Of a DNA stretch of 64,000 bases, positions 27,944-36,826 are shown in pieces. Positions within the stretch are counted from its first letter, which is position 1, and each line of letters opens with the position of its first letter. Source of the stretch: Paenibacillus sp. YN15 (GTDB taxonomy: Bacteria > Bacillota > Bacilli > Paenibacillales > NBRC-103111); contig NZ_QMFA01000001.1 in the NCBI RefSeq assembly GCF_003285005.1, forward strand, positions 437,713 to 501,712, given 5' to 3'. The translations under genes were made by a program, and so were the position numbers. The notes below the pieces were generated by a model, which saw only the letters and a program-made list of their open reading frames with translations, did no database searches and was not told the DNA's origin.

Positions 27944-29650
27944 ATGAATTTTGCGGGGAAATTGACTTCTGCAGTAGTGGCCGTATTGCTTTTTGTAGGT
28001 GCCGCCATCGCTTTCATCGGGTACAGCGTTGCTTATGACCAAGTGAAGGAAGCAGTCGGGATCGAGCTTGTCGGCTGTGCCAATATTACCACCGGACTGG
28101 TGGACCCCGCCGCCGTCGAGAAGCTGGCCAAGGGCGATGCCAGCGGTCTGGCCGATATTGAAACCCGCCTGAATTGGACAGTGGACCATAAGGCCATTTT
28201 CAAGGAAGCCTTCTTGCTGGATGTGAACGGCAAGGTGCTGGCCGTGGATAAACGGATGAAAGACCACAGCATGGAAGCAGGCATGCAGTATTATATGGAT
28301 GACGCCGTGAAGGCGGCCTTCCGGAGTGGGGATCACACCCACCACCAAAATATTTATTCGGATGTGTACGAGTTTGGCGGCGAAAAGCTGATGACCGGGT
28401 ACGGTCCCATTTTTAAGGATCATGATCCCAACAAGGAAATCGTGGCTCTTATGGCCATTAATTTCGACGCCTCCATTATCCATGAGCGGACGATGGATAC
28501 CATTGTGGCACCTATCATCACGGGTGTGATTGCCCTGCTGGTGGGCGTTGTCCTGATCTATCTGGTTATCCGCCGTATGGTTCGTCCGGTGGTGAGGCTG
28601 TCCGCCCACGTGAACCGGATTGCCAAGGGGGATTTGACCGTCGAGCCTTTGGACTACACCAGCAAGGACGAGGTCGGCGTTCTGGTGAATGACATGAACG
28701 GCATGAGCCTCAATTTGCGCAAGCTTATCCAGGAGGTCAATCAAACCTCTGTGCTGGTGGCCGCTTCCTCCCAGGAGCTGACGGCCAGCGCCGAGCAGAC
28801 AGGCAAAGCCAGCGAGCAGATTGCGCTGGTATCCCAGGATCTGGCCGCAGGGGCGGACCGCCAGCTGAAGAGTCTGGAGGAGACTTCGGAGATTATTAAC
28901 CGGATGTCCGAGGCTGTCCAGCGGATTTCCATGAATGCCAATGATGTGACGGCATCGGCGGCGGATACGGCCTTCAAGGCGGAGTCCGGCCTTCATTCCG
29001 CCATTACTGCGGAAGAGCAGATGAACGCCATCAGCCAGAGCATGGATGAGCTGTCGCAGACGGTGGAGGTGCTGGGCGAGCATTCCAAGGAGATCGGGTC
29101 TATTGTGGAGGTCATTACGGATATTGCCGGACAGACCAATCTGCTGTCGTTGAATGCGGCGATTGAAGCGGCCCGGGCGGGAGAGCAGGGGAGAGGCTTT
29201 GCCGTTGTGGCCGATTCCATCCGCAAGCTGGCGGAGCAGTCCAGCCGGTCGGCCCAACAGATTACGGGGCTGGTCAGCCAGATTCTCATGCAGATGGACA
29301 AGGTAGCCTATACGGTGAACAACACTGCCAAGGAGGTAGGCGAAGGGGCCGGCCTGGTCCATTCCGCAGGCGATGCCTTCGGCACCATCCGGGCTTCGGC
29401 CGCCGAAACGGCGGAGCGGATTGAGCAGGTCTCCCAATCGGTAGCCCATATTTCCGACGGCTCTGTCCGGTTGGTGGAATCGGTGAAGCTGCTGCTGACG
29501 GTGGCGGACACCACTGCCGAAGGCACCCACAACGCCTCCGCCGCCTCCGAGGAACAGCTGGCGACCATGGAGGAGATTACGGCCTCCGCCAATTATTTGT
29601 CCAAGCTGGCCGAAGAGCTGCAGATTCTCATCGATCAGTTCAAGGTGTAA
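27944..29650 (+). CDS. Methyl-accepting chemotaxis protein
   Basis: A 568-residue membrane receptor. One N-terminal helix, an extracytoplasmic sensor of about 145 residues (single-Cache-like, with [12 protein letters not shown]), a second membrane helix ([19 protein letters not shown]), a HAMP linker and a long MCP signalling coil. The conserved tip reads [20 protein letters not shown] then [10 protein letters not shown]. No C-terminal CheR/CheB pentapeptide is present. The ATG at 27944 follows GAGGAG by 8 bases; an upstream in-frame GTG has no ribosome site. The ligand is unknown. Confidence 0.93.
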   Translation: MNFAGKLTSAVVAVLLFVGAAIAFIGYSVAYDQVKEAVGIELVGCANITTGLVDPAAVEKLAKGDASGLADIETRLNWTVDHKAIFKEAFLLDVNGKVLAVDKRMKDHSMEAGMQYYMDDAVKAAFRSGDHTHHQNIYSDVYEFGGEKLMTGYGPIFKDHDPNKEIVALMAINFDASIIHERTMDTIVAPIITGVIALLVGVVLIYLVIRRMVRPVVRLSAHVNRIAKGDLTVEPLDYTSKDEVGVLVNDMNGMSLNLRKLIQEVNQTSVLVAASSQELTASAEQTGKASEQIALVSQDLAAGADRQLKSLEETSEIINRMSEAVQRISMNANDVTASAADTAFKAESGLHSAITAEEQMNAISQSMDELSQTVEVLGEHSKEIGSIVEVITDIAGQTNLLSLNAAIEAARAGEQGRGFAVVADSIRKLAEQSSRSAQQITGLVSQILMQMDKVAYTVNNTAKEVGEGAGLVHSAGDAFGTIRASAAETAERIEQVSQSVAHISDGSVRLVESVKLLLTVADTTAEGTHNASAASEEQLATMEEITASANYLSKLAEELQILIDQFKV

Positions 29651-29658
29651 CCAAGTTG

Positions 29659-29690
29659 AACAAGCCATCCCGTCGGGGATGGCTTGTTTG
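29659..29690 (+). terminator. Terminator after chemoreceptor gene
   Basis: AACAAGCCATCCC / GGGATGGCTTGTT perfect stem directly after the stop. Confidence 0.75.
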
Positions 29691-29728
29691 TGCGCTGCAG
29701 GAGGGACGACGGACAAGGAACCGGGAGG

Positions 29729-30298
29729 TCAGAAGATTTTTTGGGCCTCGCGCTCCGCCTTAAGAATTTCCACGGCCTCCCGGAAGCGCAGGGAATGCAC
29801 GATTTCCCGTTCCCTCAAATATTTCAGGCTGTCCTGGAGATCCACATCATCCGTCAGGTCGATGAGCCATTGGTAGGTGGCCCGGGCTTTTTCCTCAGCG
29901 GCAATATCCTCGTAGAGGTCGGCGATGGGATCGCCTTTGGCCGCTATGTAGGCGGCCGTCCATGGCACGCCGGAGGCATTCTGGTAGAACAGGGCTTTGT
30001 CATGGTTGGCATAATGATCCCCCAGCCCGGCCACCTTCAGCTGCTCGGGGCTGCAGTCTTTCGTGAGCTTGTAGACCATTGTGGCGATCATTTCCAGGTG
30101 TGCCAGTTCTTCTGTGGAGATATCGTTCAGCAGCCCGATAATTTTATTGGGTACGGTGTAGCGCTGGTTCATGTAGCGCAGGGCGGCGGCCAATTCGCCG
30201 TCGGCCCCGCCGTATTGCTCAATCAGAAATTTGGCCATAGTCGGATCACATTTGCTGACCCGCACCGGATATTGCAGCTTCTTCTCGTATACCCACAT
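29729..30298 (-). CDS. cotJC: Spore coat manganese catalase CotJC
   Basis: Third gene of the cotJABC operon, made in the mother cell and placed in the spore coat. The 189-residue protein has the ferritin-like dimanganese catalase fold with Glu/His ligands in DISTEELAHLEMIA and EDIAAEEKARATYQWLI, and the N-terminal YEKKLQYPV of CotJC. It starts 33 bases after cotJB. Confidence 0.95.
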   Translation of the reverse strand: MWVYEKKLQYPVRVSKCDPTMAKFLIEQYGGADGELAAALRYMNQRYTVPNKIIGLLNDISTEELAHLEMIATMVYKLTKDCSPEQLKVAGLGDHYANHDKALFYQNASGVPWTAAYIAAKGDPIADLYEDIAAEEKARATYQWLIDLTDDVDLQDSLKYLREREIVHSLRFREAVEILKAEREAQKIF

Positions 30299-30331
30299 GG
30301 GAAGCTATTCCTCCTTCTCGAATCGGCTGGA

Positions 30332-30595
30332 TTAAACCTGCCAAGGCCAGGGGACGTCGTTCCACTGCCATGGGCTGCGGCTGTAGCTATGCCCAAAATT
30401 CATCAGCGGTCCGTATTTCAACTCGAATTGCCCGGCCAGCAGTTGCCGCTTTTGCGCCGTTTGGTTAAACTGTTGAAGAGCCAGATTATCCATCGGATGG
30501 GTATCCAGATACAAATTCAGCTCCACCAGCACGAAATCGATCTCCTGCAATTCCTTGAGCATGCAGTAAAAATCCTCAGGCAGTTGATTGTGCAT
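30332..30595 (-). CDS. cotJB: Spore coat protein CotJB
   Basis: An 87-residue protein with the CotJB pattern LKELQEIDFVLVELNLYLDT and YGPLMNFG...WQWNDVPWPW at the end. The ATG at 30595 is chosen because AAGGAGGTG lies 8 bases before it. Middle gene of the operon; needed for coat assembly with CotJA and CotJC. Confidence 0.93.
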   Translation of the reverse strand: MHNQLPEDFYCMLKELQEIDFVLVELNLYLDTHPMDNLALQQFNQTAQKRQLLAGQFELKYGPLMNFGHSYSRSPWQWNDVPWPWQV

Positions 30596-30621
30596 GAGTG
30601 AAAAGCACCTCCTTTTCCTTC

Positions 30622-30855
30622 TTACTTGACGGGGGGACCGGGATAAGGCCCGTACAGGGCTGGCCACAGGGTGCCGGCTCGCAGTGCTTCGCAAGGGGTA
30701 AATTGGGGCAGATTCATGGGCTGGAATGGAATGAACAACTGCGGAGGCGTGTTGTACGTTTTGACGCAGATGGGCGGACAGGGATCAAACGGGCTTACAT
30801 ACGGCTGATACATTCTGAACTGGCAGGCAGGGCTGATCGGCAAAGCCGCATTCAC
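30622..30855 (-). CDS. cotJA: Spore coat associated protein CotJA
   Basis: A 77-residue Pro/Tyr-rich protein: YVSPFDPCPPICVKTY, a PPQLFIPFQPMNLPQF stretch and EALRAGTLWPALYGPYPGPP match CotJA. It starts with GTG; AAGGAGGAG lies about 7 bases upstream. First gene of the operon; a mother-cell (SigE) promoter is expected in the 130 bases upstream, but no convincing match was found. Confidence 0.9.
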   Translation of the reverse strand: MNAALPISPACQFRMYQPYVSPFDPCPPICVKTYNTPPQLFIPFQPMNLPQFTPCEALRAGTLWPALYGPYPGPPVK

Positions 30856-30987
30856 AAGGCAACTCCTCCTTACGCTAAAATAAAATCACAGTTTACCACG
30901 CTTATCTATATGTAGCACCATGGCAAAACCTGTTAACCGAATTCGCCTGGGCCAAGCCAAAATTTTTGTGAAGGAAGGCGGTTTATT

Positions 30988-31560
30988 ATGTCAAACTCCA
31001 TCGGCCCCAAGCCGTGCAATGATTCCCGTTCCGTACAATCCAGCTATGTGATGCCGCCGGATACCAATAATCATCAGACCCTCTACGGCGGCAAGCTGAT
31101 GACCTACATTGACAATGTGGCGGCGCGGGCGGCCATGCGCCATGCCCGCAGGCCCATCGTGACGGCATCCACAGATTCCATTGATTTCCTGCATCCCATC
31201 CGGGTGGGGCACGAGGTATGCCTGGAGGCCTTTGTCACCTGGACCCACAAAACATCCATGGAGGTATTCGTCAAGGTGATCGGCGAGGATCTGCTTACCG
31301 GAGAAAGGAAGGTGTGCGCCACTTCCTTTTTGACCTTCGTGGCCCTGGGGGACGACGGTCGGCCTACAGAGGTGGGGAAGGTGATCCCCGAAACGCCTGA
31401 GGAGATCCAGCTTCACGACTCTGCCCCGGCGCGGGCATCGGCCCGCAAGGAGCGGCGCCAGGAAAGCAAGCGGCTGGCCCAGGTGTTCGGGACCCGGCGT
31501 CCCTGGGATAGCGCAGCTTCTGCCGCGGCGAAGCAGCAAGTGCCTCCTCCATCCGAATGA
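30988..31560 (+). CDS. Acyl-CoA thioesterase (hotdog fold, YkhA type)
   Basis: A 190-residue single-hotdog thioesterase. The conserved region is PPDTNNHQTLYGGKLMTYID, with the catalytic Asn/Asp area and HARRPIVTASTDSIDFLHPI; ATSFLTFVAL forms the last strand. The C-terminal 45 residues are charged and unstructured. It hydrolyses medium- to long-chain acyl-CoA in the family. GGAAGGCGG precedes the ATG; a terminator follows the stop. Confidence 0.9.
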   Translation: MSNSIGPKPCNDSRSVQSSYVMPPDTNNHQTLYGGKLMTYIDNVAARAAMRHARRPIVTASTDSIDFLHPIRVGHEVCLEAFVTWTHKTSMEVFVKVIGEDLLTGERKVCATSFLTFVALGDDGRPTEVGKVIPETPEEIQLHDSAPARASARKERRQESKRLAQVFGTRRPWDSAASAAAKQQVPPPSE

Positions 31561-31567
31561 TCAACAT

Positions 31568-31607
31568 GACACCCTGAAGCGGTTGCCGGAGGGTGTCTAT
31601 TTTTTTG
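31568..31607 (+). terminator. Intrinsic terminator
   Basis: GACACCCT / AGGGTGTC stem followed by TATTTTTTT. Confidence 0.9.
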
Positions 31608-31706
31608 TAGTCCATCCATTTAGTTAGAAAATTAAGTAAGAAATAGGGAATTTTCTGGTGGGAATTGCAAATAATACAGATAAAAACCCGGGAGGGGGGT
31701 GAAGCC

Positions 31707-32498
31707 ATGGACAACTATATCAATAACAACAACCAGTATCGGCGCTACAAGGCCCACGTGAATATTTTCGGCATTACCCAGCTTCACCTCAAAAACCCCT
31801 ACGTGGTGGCCATGTGGTCCGTTATTTTTCCTGGCTTCGGGCATCTTATCCTGTCCAAATATATCCGGGGCATGCTGCTGGTTGCTTGGGAGCTGTTTAT
31901 CAATCAGCGCATCAAGCTGAATCTGGCTATGGTGTATTCTTTCACGGGGAAGATCGAGGAGGCGAAGCAGGTATTGGATGTACGGTTTTTGCATCTGTAT
32001 ATTCCGGTATATCTGTTTGCCATCTGGGACAGCTACCGCACAACGGTGGACATGAACAAGATTTATATTCTCGCGGAACGGGAAAATGCCCCCTTCAACA
32101 CCTTCAGCCTGGGGGCGCTGGAAATCAATTATTTGGACAAAAAGAATCCTGTGGCCGCCTTTCTTTGCTCCTTGGCGATTCCCAGCGTCGGGCAATTGTA
32201 CATCAACCGGTTTATTCTCGGTTTTTTTAATCTGGTTATGAGCGTGATTCTGATTTGCCACTCTCACCTGTATGAGGCCATCCATCTTCTGATTCTCGGC
32301 AAGCTGGGAGAATCCAATCAGGTGCTGGATGCCCAATGGCTTCTGTATTTTCCCTCCTTTTATTTTTTTTCCATCTATGACGCCTACATCAACACGGTGG
32401 AGAACAACAAGCTGTTTGAATCGGATCAGAAAAACTTTCTCCGCCAGAATTACCAACCCGGGGGTTTCAGAATCAGGAAAGGGAACAAGGTGAATTAG
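31707..32498 (+). CDS. Membrane protein with internal duplication
   Basis: A 263-residue protein not assigned to a named family by me. The two halves repeat: each has NP-V-A followed by a hydrophobic P-GFG/SVGQL helix, then a VLD--(W/F)L(H/L)--P-Y-F-I-D-Y--TV--NK segment (compare IPVYLFAIWDSYRTTVDMNK with FPSFYFFSIYDAYINTVENN). Each half has three or four membrane helices, reminiscent of TM2-type modules. The ATG at 31707 has GGAGGGGGG 7 bases upstream. The next gene starts 4 bases after the stop. Confidence 0.65.
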   Translation: MDNYINNNNQYRRYKAHVNIFGITQLHLKNPYVVAMWSVIFPGFGHLILSKYIRGMLLVAWELFINQRIKLNLAMVYSFTGKIEEAKQVLDVRFLHLYIPVYLFAIWDSYRTTVDMNKIYILAERENAPFNTFSLGALEINYLDKKNPVAAFLCSLAIPSVGQLYINRFILGFFNLVMSVILICHSHLYEAIHLLILGKLGESNQVLDAQWLLYFPSFYFFSIYDAYINTVENNKLFESDQKNFLRQNYQPGGFRIRKGNKVN

Positions 32499-32501
32499 CC
32501 G

Positions 32502-32954
32502 ATGCAGATCGTGGCCACATTCGAGCATACTGTATTTCTGGAAATGGCCTTGTCCCAGCTCAAGGAACGGGGTGTTTCGGATTTGTTTGCGCTGCCCTTG
32601 GATAACCGGACGGAGGAACGCCGTCTCTTCGACTCCCTTCATCACTCTGACGGGGTCTCCCTGATGGGCAAGGGTATGGTGCTGGCGGCGCTGTTCTCTG
32701 TTGTGGGCGCAAGCCGCGGGTTTGAGATGGAGTGGGGGCCGGTGTACTGGGGATTGATCGGAGCAGGCCTGGGCTTTGTGCTGGGTTTTCTGATCGATTT
32801 GCTGATTCATAAGGTGATCAAAAAAAAGAGGAGGCTCTTAAAGGGGAAACGCTCGGAGGTGATCCTGATCGTCAATTGCGAGGAAACGGAGGCGAGCTGG
32901 ATTGAGCCGCTGCTGTGGGACCATCTGGCGCTGGGTCTGGCCAAAATCGAATAA
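32502..32954 (+). CDS. Small two-helix membrane protein, function unknown
   Basis: A 150-residue protein. Residues 1-50 resemble a ferredoxin-like alpha/beta domain (QIVATFEHTVFLEMALSQLK), residues 55-105 are two glycine-rich membrane helices, and the tail returns to alpha/beta with a basic KKKRRLLKGKR linker. The pattern recalls membrane-anchored, quinol-transfer or general-stress type modules, but I cannot assign it. It is in an operon with the duplicated membrane protein, 4 bases apart. Confidence 0.55.
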   Translation: MQIVATFEHTVFLEMALSQLKERGVSDLFALPLDNRTEERRLFDSLHHSDGVSLMGKGMVLAALFSVVGASRGFEMEWGPVYWGLIGAGLGFVLGFLIDLLIHKVIKKKRRLLKGKRSEVILIVNCEETEASWIEPLLWDHLALGLAKIE

Positions 32955-33033
32955 GCTTCAAAAAAAGACGGCCTGAAGGCGGCGCTGCGCCCTCAAGCCA
33001 TCCGGCGTTTCATATTGGGCCAGCCGTAGCGGG

Positions 33034-33225
33034 CTAGACCGTTTTGATCTCCACTACCTTGCGGGTATACCATTCCCCGCTTGTCACCTGAACCGCGTCC
33101 TCGTTGTAACCCTTCAGTTGTCCGCGGTAATCCACCTGGCCCCATAATGTAATCTCTACCTGACTTTTGTAGTGTAGGGCATAATCCAGATCTGCATCGT
33201 CCTTTAAAATAATACCGGGGCGCAT
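33034..33225 (-). CDS. Small conserved protein (63 aa)
   Basis: Starts MRPGIILKDDADLDYALHYK and continues with short beta strands (VEITLWGQVDYRGQL, WYTRKVVEI), consistent with a small SH3-like or OB-like barrel. AAAGGAGAG lies 6 bases before the ATG. Convergent with the gene at 32502. Unknown function; a longer reading to 33291 lacks a ribosome site. Confidence 0.6.
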   Translation of the reverse strand: MRPGIILKDDADLDYALHYKSQVEITLWGQVDYRGQLKGYNEDAVQVTSGEWYTRKVVEIKTV

Positions 33226-33306
33226 AAACACTCTCCTTTGGGTTTGATTTAATGTAGACACCGCATGGACAGCATTGGTTACTGTGTTCACGAAGAATTC
33301 ACAATT

Positions 33307-34374
33307 TTACCGCCGTTGACTGCCGGATTGGGCAAGCAGCCGTTTGGCATATTCCATGGGGGTACGGTACGTGCGGAAAAACTCCCGGCTCATCCCGGCT
33401 TTGCGGAAGGAATAACGCTGGTCTCGTCCGTTCATCTCGATAAACTTGACCCGGCCGTTGCGGTCAACCCCCATATCCAGCCCCAGATCGGCGAGACGGG
33501 GCAGATGCCTGTCCAGACAGGCTGCGATTTGCAGGGAAACCCGGGCGACTGCCCTGGCGGTTTCCTCTGGAGGCAACCCGCTGTGCCGGAACAGCGTCTC
33601 GCACCGCTTGACGCTTCCTCCTTTGGCCACATTGGTAACATGCCGGCCCGGAGCCGCCACCTTTCCCACCATGCCCGTTATCTGCCAGTTTCCCGAATGT
33701 CCCTTCTGCACGGAAACCCGGATGTCGTAAGGCCTGCCCTGATAAAGGGCCAGCATAACCGCCTCCTGGATGATATAGGGTTTGCCGGCGATTGCCCGGT
33801 GAACCATCGCTCTGGCCTTGGCTCCGGACAGCTTGTGCCGGTTTTTCCATTGGACCAGCCACCGGTCTTGCCCGATCCGGCTTAGCTTTATAATCCCGTC
33901 GCCCACGCTGCCGCTGGCCGGCTTGATGAAGAGGGCGTGGTATCTATTCATGGCTTGGGCCAGCCGGGCGGAGCTGTAAACAAACGTGTCGGGCAAATAA
34001 GGCTGCAAGGCCTTGTCTTTGGCCAATATGGCGGCGATTTTGGTTTTGGTGTAGCGGTTTTTCCGGTTGAAGACCACAGAGGAGCGGGAAAGCCGGGTGA
34101 GCTTGGCGTTCATGCGGGGGCGAAGCGCCAAATCCCGGTTGTGCACCACCCGGGGAAGGGAGCGGCGCCGCAGCCGGTAACGCCGGCCGGAATAAGTGTA
34201 GCCTGTGGCGGATGTTCCGCTGATGTGCCGGAGGTTCATAAAGAAGGGGGGAGCCAGCTTCAGCTCCTTGGCGGCGCGGTTGTACAGGTGAAGCCGCTCG
34301 TTGCCGGTATGGCGCGAGGGGAGACGCGCAAAGGTGCTGTCGTCCAGCAAGATGCCGACAGATTCTTTCTTCAT
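33307..34374 (-). CDS. YheC/YheD-family ATP-grasp protein
   Basis: A 355-residue member of the spore-coat-associated YheC/YheD family. The ATP-grasp core has FIKPASGSVGDGII, YIIQEAVM, DIRVSVQKG and a terminal DMGVDRNGRVKFIEMNGR with the metal-binding Glu-x-Asn. The N-terminus is very basic (RRYRLRRRSLPR). Family enzymes presumably ligate a carboxylate to an amine using ATP; substrates are unknown. This copy stands apart from the five-gene run at 39592-46324 and is the most divergent. Confidence 0.82.
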   Translation of the reverse strand: MKKESVGILLDDSTFARLPSRHTGNERLHLYNRAAKELKLAPPFFMNLRHISGTSATGYTYSGRRYRLRRRSLPRVVHNRDLALRPRMNAKLTRLSRSSVVFNRKNRYTKTKIAAILAKDKALQPYLPDTFVYSSARLAQAMNRYHALFIKPASGSVGDGIIKLSRIGQDRWLVQWKNRHKLSGAKARAMVHRAIAGKPYIIQEAVMLALYQGRPYDIRVSVQKGHSGNWQITGMVGKVAAPGRHVTNVAKGGSVKRCETLFRHSGLPPEETARAVARVSLQIAACLDRHLPRLADLGLDMGVDRNGRVKFIEMNGRDQRYSFRKAGMSREFFRTYRTPMEYAKRLLAQSGSQRR

Positions 34375-34470
34375 CGAACCTCAACCTCCAGGACTATAGG
34401 GATTGTACACTGCTGTCCCGACAGCATATGCAGCGGCTTCGGCAAACTGAACGGCCGCTACCCACCCTGC

Positions 34471-35109
34471 TTAACGAAGTTCTTGCCGCGTCAAGCGGCG
34501 GTACAGAGCCAGAACGGCGGCAATCCAGCAGGCGCTGGCGGCGTACCCGCCCAATACATCGCTGGGATAATGAACGCCCAGGTAGATGCGGCTTAAGCCG
34601 ATGGCGAGAATAAGGGAGGCGGCCGCCGCAAGCAGAACCGTCCTGCTGAAGCTTCCCTGCAGGCGCGGCCAGAGCAGAAACGCCAGCAGGCCGTATAGGC
34701 TGAAGGCGGCCATGGAATGCCCGCTGGGGAAGCTGAAGCCGGCGGCTTCGGCAAGCCGGTACACTTCCGGCCGGGGGCGCCGGAACAGATGCTTCAGCGC
34801 AACGTTCAACAGGGCAGAGCCCACGGCGGTTAAGGCGATAAGCCAAATTTCCCGGCGGAAGCCAAGCTTGTGATACAGAAGGCCCATAATGACGGCGGTC
34901 AACAGAACCAGCGGGAGGCCGGTCCCTATCCAGGAGAGGAGGGTCATGCACAAGGTTAGCCCGGGAGATTCCCAAGACTGGACACGGGCTGCCAGCTTCT
35001 CATCCAAGCCGGGAGCAGCCTGAAGGCGGACCGCGGCGGCGATGACTACGAAGGAGCAGGCGGCTGCCAAGGCGGCAGCGGGATAGCCGGAGGGAAGAAA
35101 GCGGCGCAT
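34471..35109 (-). CDS. PAP2-family phosphatase
   Basis: A 212-residue membrane phosphatase with all three PAP2 motifs: KHLFRRPRP, PSGHS and SRIYLGVHYPSDVLGG, and about six membrane helices. Likely substrates are lipid pyrophosphates such as undecaprenyl diphosphate, but phosphatidate is possible. The ATG at 35109 has AAGGAG 10 bases upstream. Confidence 0.9.
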   Translation of the reverse strand: MRRFLPSGYPAAALAAACSFVVIAAAVRLQAAPGLDEKLAARVQSWESPGLTLCMTLLSWIGTGLPLVLLTAVIMGLLYHKLGFRREIWLIALTAVGSALLNVALKHLFRRPRPEVYRLAEAAGFSFPSGHSMAAFSLYGLLAFLLWPRLQGSFSRTVLLAAAASLILAIGLSRIYLGVHYPSDVLGGYAASACWIAAVLALYRRLTRQELR

Positions 35110-35187
35110 GAGGCAGAAGCTCCTTTCACGTTCAAAACAATCTGCCAACAGAATAGCGCATTATGACGGACAATGGCAAGCACACGC

Positions 35188-35218
35188 CAAAAACGCCCTC
35201 CCGCAGCAGGAGAGGGCG
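35188..35218 (-). terminator. Terminator of the small gene at 35261-35440
   Basis: On the minus strand, CGCCCTC...GAGGGCG stem followed by TTTTTGG. Confidence 0.75.
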
Positions 35219-35260
35219 TACTTCGTCAATGGGCCTTGGCATTATCAAGCGGCAAGGGAG

Positions 35261-35440
35261 TTAGCGGAATAAATTCCACCATTTTTTCTTGCTGCGGGCA
35301 CGCGAGCGGGTCACTCGGGAAGAAAATGGCGCAAATGCAGCCGCAGTCGCTGCGGAAGAGGAGGAGACCGCCTTTTCTGGAACGTCGGAGAGCAGCATCC
35401 GAAGCTCTTCCTGTGTTACGCCTTCTTTGTCCATCATCAT
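35261..35440 (-). CDS. Small hypothetical protein (59 aa)
   Basis: Begins MMMDKEGVTQEELRMLLSDV, has an Ala/Ser-rich middle and ends in a basic SRARSKKKWWNLFR tail. AAAGGGG lies 6 bases before the first ATG and a terminator follows. Composition suggests a short helix plus a basic tail; function unknown. Confidence 0.5.
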   Translation of the reverse strand: MMMDKEGVTQEELRMLLSDVPEKAVSSSSAATAAAFAPFSSRVTRSRARSKKKWWNLFR

Positions 35441-35557
35441 AAACGCCCCTTTGATTAAGGTGTTTTCCAAATTGTAGCATGAACCCTTATCCTGCACATG
35501 GGAAAAAAGTCGTCATTTTTCTATCCGTTTCGACCCGGAAAAATTCTTTCCAGGCGA

Positions 35558-35586
35558 TTGACTTGATGTATACATCTGTATACAAT
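35558..35586 (+). promoter_or_regulatory. Promoter with paired TGTATACA operator
   Basis: TTGACT (35558-35563), 17-base spacer, TACAAT (35581-35586). Two perfect palindromic octamers TGTATACA (35567-35574 and 35577-35584) lie 10 bases apart inside the spacer and -10, so a bound repressor would block polymerase. No regulator gene adjoins. Confidence 0.7.
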
Positions 35587-35648
35587 GAAATATGAACATT
35601 TTCCCTCTCCCTGCTGCCCGGAGAATACCATCCTTATAGAGGTGTATT

Positions 35649-35861
35649 ATGGCCGAAACCTACCGCAAATCGAAAGTTGAATCCTTCTGCCAACGACTGG
35701 AGGTCAGGATTCGGATCTTGAGAAGCCACCTAAAGCAAACGGATTTATCGGATAAGCATGATTTTCTGCAGGGGCAGCTGACGGCGCTGGAGCTGGTGCT
35801 TCAGGAGCTGAATGTGGAATTCGAGCTGAACCAGACTAAGGAATCGGAGGAATCTTCATGA
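35649..35861 (+). CDS. Small helical protein (70 aa), unknown
   Basis: A charged, helical 70-residue protein (RLEVRIRILRSHLKQTD, then QGQLTALELVLQELNVEFEL) likely forming a coiled coil. GAGGTG lies near the start. Its stop overlaps the yitT-like start (ATGA), so it is co-translated with it from the operator-controlled promoter at 35558. Function unknown. Confidence 0.6.
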   Translation: MAETYRKSKVESFCQRLEVRIRILRSHLKQTDLSDKHDFLQGQLTALELVLQELNVEFELNQTKESEESS

Positions 35862-36748
35862 CGGAAGGTCAAGTTGTACTTCAGCAGCCCCGGCATGTCA
35901 GATTGACGACTGCCAAGTTTCTTACCAGACTTCTCTTACTTGTGATGGGGGCAGGATTGGTTTCAGTGGGTTTGGAAATATTCCTGGTGCCCAATGCCAT
36001 TATTGACGGCGGGATCACCGGCATTTCCATTATTACGTCCCACCTGACCGGTCTGCCCCTCGGCATATTTCTTTTCTTCTTCAACCTGCCATTCCTCTTC
36101 CTCGGCTACAAGCAAATTGGCAAAACCTTCGCTCTCTCCACCTTGTTCGGAGTCGCCGTAATGTCCATCGGGACTTATCTTCTCCATCCTGTAAAGCCGT
36201 TAACCATTGACCCCCTTCTGGCAGCCGTATTCGGCGGCGTGATCTTAGGCGTAGGCGTTGGCCTGGTTATCCGGGTCGGCGGTTCTTTGGACGGCACCGA
36301 AATTGTCGCCATCCTCCTTACCAAACGGCTGCCCTTTTCTGTAGGGGAGATCGTCATGTGCTGCAATATTTTCATTCTGGGCAGCGCAGGCTTTGTATTC
36401 GGATGGGACCATGCCATGTATTCCCTGATTGCTTATTTCATCGCCTACAAGATGATTGATATCACCATTGAAGGCTTCAACGAATCCAAGGCCGTATGGG
36501 TGATCAGCGACGATTTCCGTGAAATCGGCGCAGCGATCATGAGCCGACTGGGCCGCGGCGTAACGTATATGAATGGGGAAGGCGGCTTTACCGGAGGCGC
36601 CAAAACCGTTATTTTCTGCGTCATTACCCGGATTGAGGAAGCCAAGCTGAAGACAATTGTCGGAGAAATTGACAAGAACGCGTTTGTGGCTGTGGGCAAT
36701 ATTCACGATGTGCGCGGCGGGCGCTTCAAAAAGAAGGATATTCATTAA
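35858..36748 (+). CDS. YitT family membrane protein (DUF161/DUF2179)
   Basis: A 296-residue protein with five or six membrane helices (IDGGITGISIITSHLTGLPLG is the family signature) and a cytoplasmic C-terminal DUF2179 domain (about 215-290, SRLGRGVTYMNGEGGFTGGAK). The family is widespread in Firmicutes; its transport role is unknown. The first ATG overlaps the preceding stop codon. Confidence 0.88.
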   Translation: MTEGQVVLQQPRHVRLTTAKFLTRLLLLVMGAGLVSVGLEIFLVPNAIIDGGITGISIITSHLTGLPLGIFLFFFNLPFLFLGYKQIGKTFALSTLFGVAVMSIGTYLLHPVKPLTIDPLLAAVFGGVILGVGVGLVIRVGGSLDGTEIVAILLTKRLPFSVGEIVMCCNIFILGSAGFVFGWDHAMYSLIAYFIAYKMIDITIEGFNESKAVWVISDDFREIGAAIMSRLGRGVTYMNGEGGFTGGAKTVIFCVITRIEEAKLKTIVGEIDKNAFVAVGNIHDVRGGRFKKKDIH

Positions 36749-36826
36749 CCAACAATGGAGACAAGCCTGCGGGGACTGCTCGGGGGATTTCCGGGAGAGC
36801 CGCGGGTTAACTATATAAGGTGAAAA

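Noticed and set aside
30870-30950. Mother-cell SigE promoter before cotJA
   Set aside because: A CATATAGAT-like -10 exists but no acceptable -35 at the right distance.
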